A stretch of 14,925 bases of DNA, from assembly GCA_003641785.1 (NCBI GenBank), contig QNAO01000001.1, positions 1 to 14,925 of the forward strand. The letters run 5' to 3'. The notes under the pieces were generated by a model that worked only from the letters and a program-made list of their open reading frames with translations, made no database searches and was not told where the DNA came from. Shown piece by piece: positions 14,845 through 14,925 of the stretch. The stretch is from Thermotogae bacterium. GTDB taxonomy: Bacteria > Thermotogota > Thermotogae > Thermotogales > DSM-5069. How positions within the stretch are numbered: position 1 is the first letter of the stretch; each line of letters opens with the position of its first letter. A program made the position numbers and the translations under genes.

Positions 14845-14925
14845 ATGGATTTGACTTTTGATGTTGTGCAGATGAAGATACCTGAGCAATCCAACATAAT
14901 TGTGGGACAATCTCATTTCATAAAG
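14845..14925 (+). CDS. Adenosine-specific kinase family protein (5' part only)
   Basis: Twenty-seven codons are visible before the window ends. They start at ATG 14845, six nucleotides after the strong ribosome site AGGAGGG. The visible pattern DVVQMKIPEQSNIIVGQSHF closely resembles the N-terminus of the small (about 160-residue) adenosine-specific kinase family found in archaea and Thermotogota. It is transcribed divergently from the operon and has no evident functional link to it. With so little sequence the family assignment is likely but not certain. Confidence 0.7.
   Translation, partial: MDLTFDVVQMKIPEQSNIIVGQSHFIK

Overview
The window is almost entirely one long minus-strand operon from what looks like a thermophilic, anaerobic, fermentative bacterium, most likely a member of the Thermotogota (Pseudothermotoga-like). 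That placement is an inference. It rests on strong AGGAGG-type ribosome sites with frequent GTG/TTG starts, a substrate-binding protein with a plain Sec signal and no lipobox, a Ptb/Buk pair, bifurcating-type Etf subunits, and a start at the right edge that matches the adenosine-specific kinase family. No rRNA or single-copy marker gene is present to confirm it.

Reading the operon 5' to 3' (right to left): a sigma-70-type promoter (about 14682-14709) with two dyad-symmetric operator candidates leads into a branched-chain-amino-acid-type (HAAT) ABC transporter. Its order is periplasmic binding protein (13492-14607), an intercistronic hairpin, LivH, LivM, LivG and LivF (9976-13363). With gaps of at most 15 nt, and mostly 4-nt overlaps, the transporter runs into a metabolic block. 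This comprises a LarA-family nickel-pincer hydroxyacid racemase/epimerase, a DRE-TIM (homocitrate/isopropylmalate synthase-like) enzyme, butyrate kinase, phosphate acyltransferase (Ptb), a sugar-phosphate isomerase-like TIM barrel, a GntR/FCD regulator, a two-gene UxaA/SuyAB-type dehydratase/lyase (SAF small subunit plus large subunit), EtfB, EtfA and a GlcD-type FAD-linked 2-hydroxyacid dehydrogenase. The last gene runs off the left edge.

Read together, the genes look like a dedicated uptake and catabolic pathway for a 2-hydroxy or polyhydroxy carboxylic acid. Import would be by the Liv-type transporter. LarA would correct the C2 stereochemistry, GlcD-EtfAB would oxidise to a 2-oxo acid (possibly by flavin-based electron bifurcation), and the UxaA-type enzyme would eliminate water or sulfite. 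The DRE-TIM enzyme would make or break a C-C bond with an acyl-CoA, and Ptb-Buk would interconvert acyl-CoA and acid with ATP. The substrate cannot be read from the sequence, and I do not recognise this combination as a described pathway.

Two edge features matter. At 1-68 there is a perfect 32-bp inverted repeat inside the GlcD coding region, most simply a fold-back assembly or library artefact, so bases 1-32 should not be trusted. At the right edge a divergent plus-strand gene begins at 14845 with its own TATAAT box. No intergenic stretch exceeds 300 bases; the largest gap is 14608-14844.
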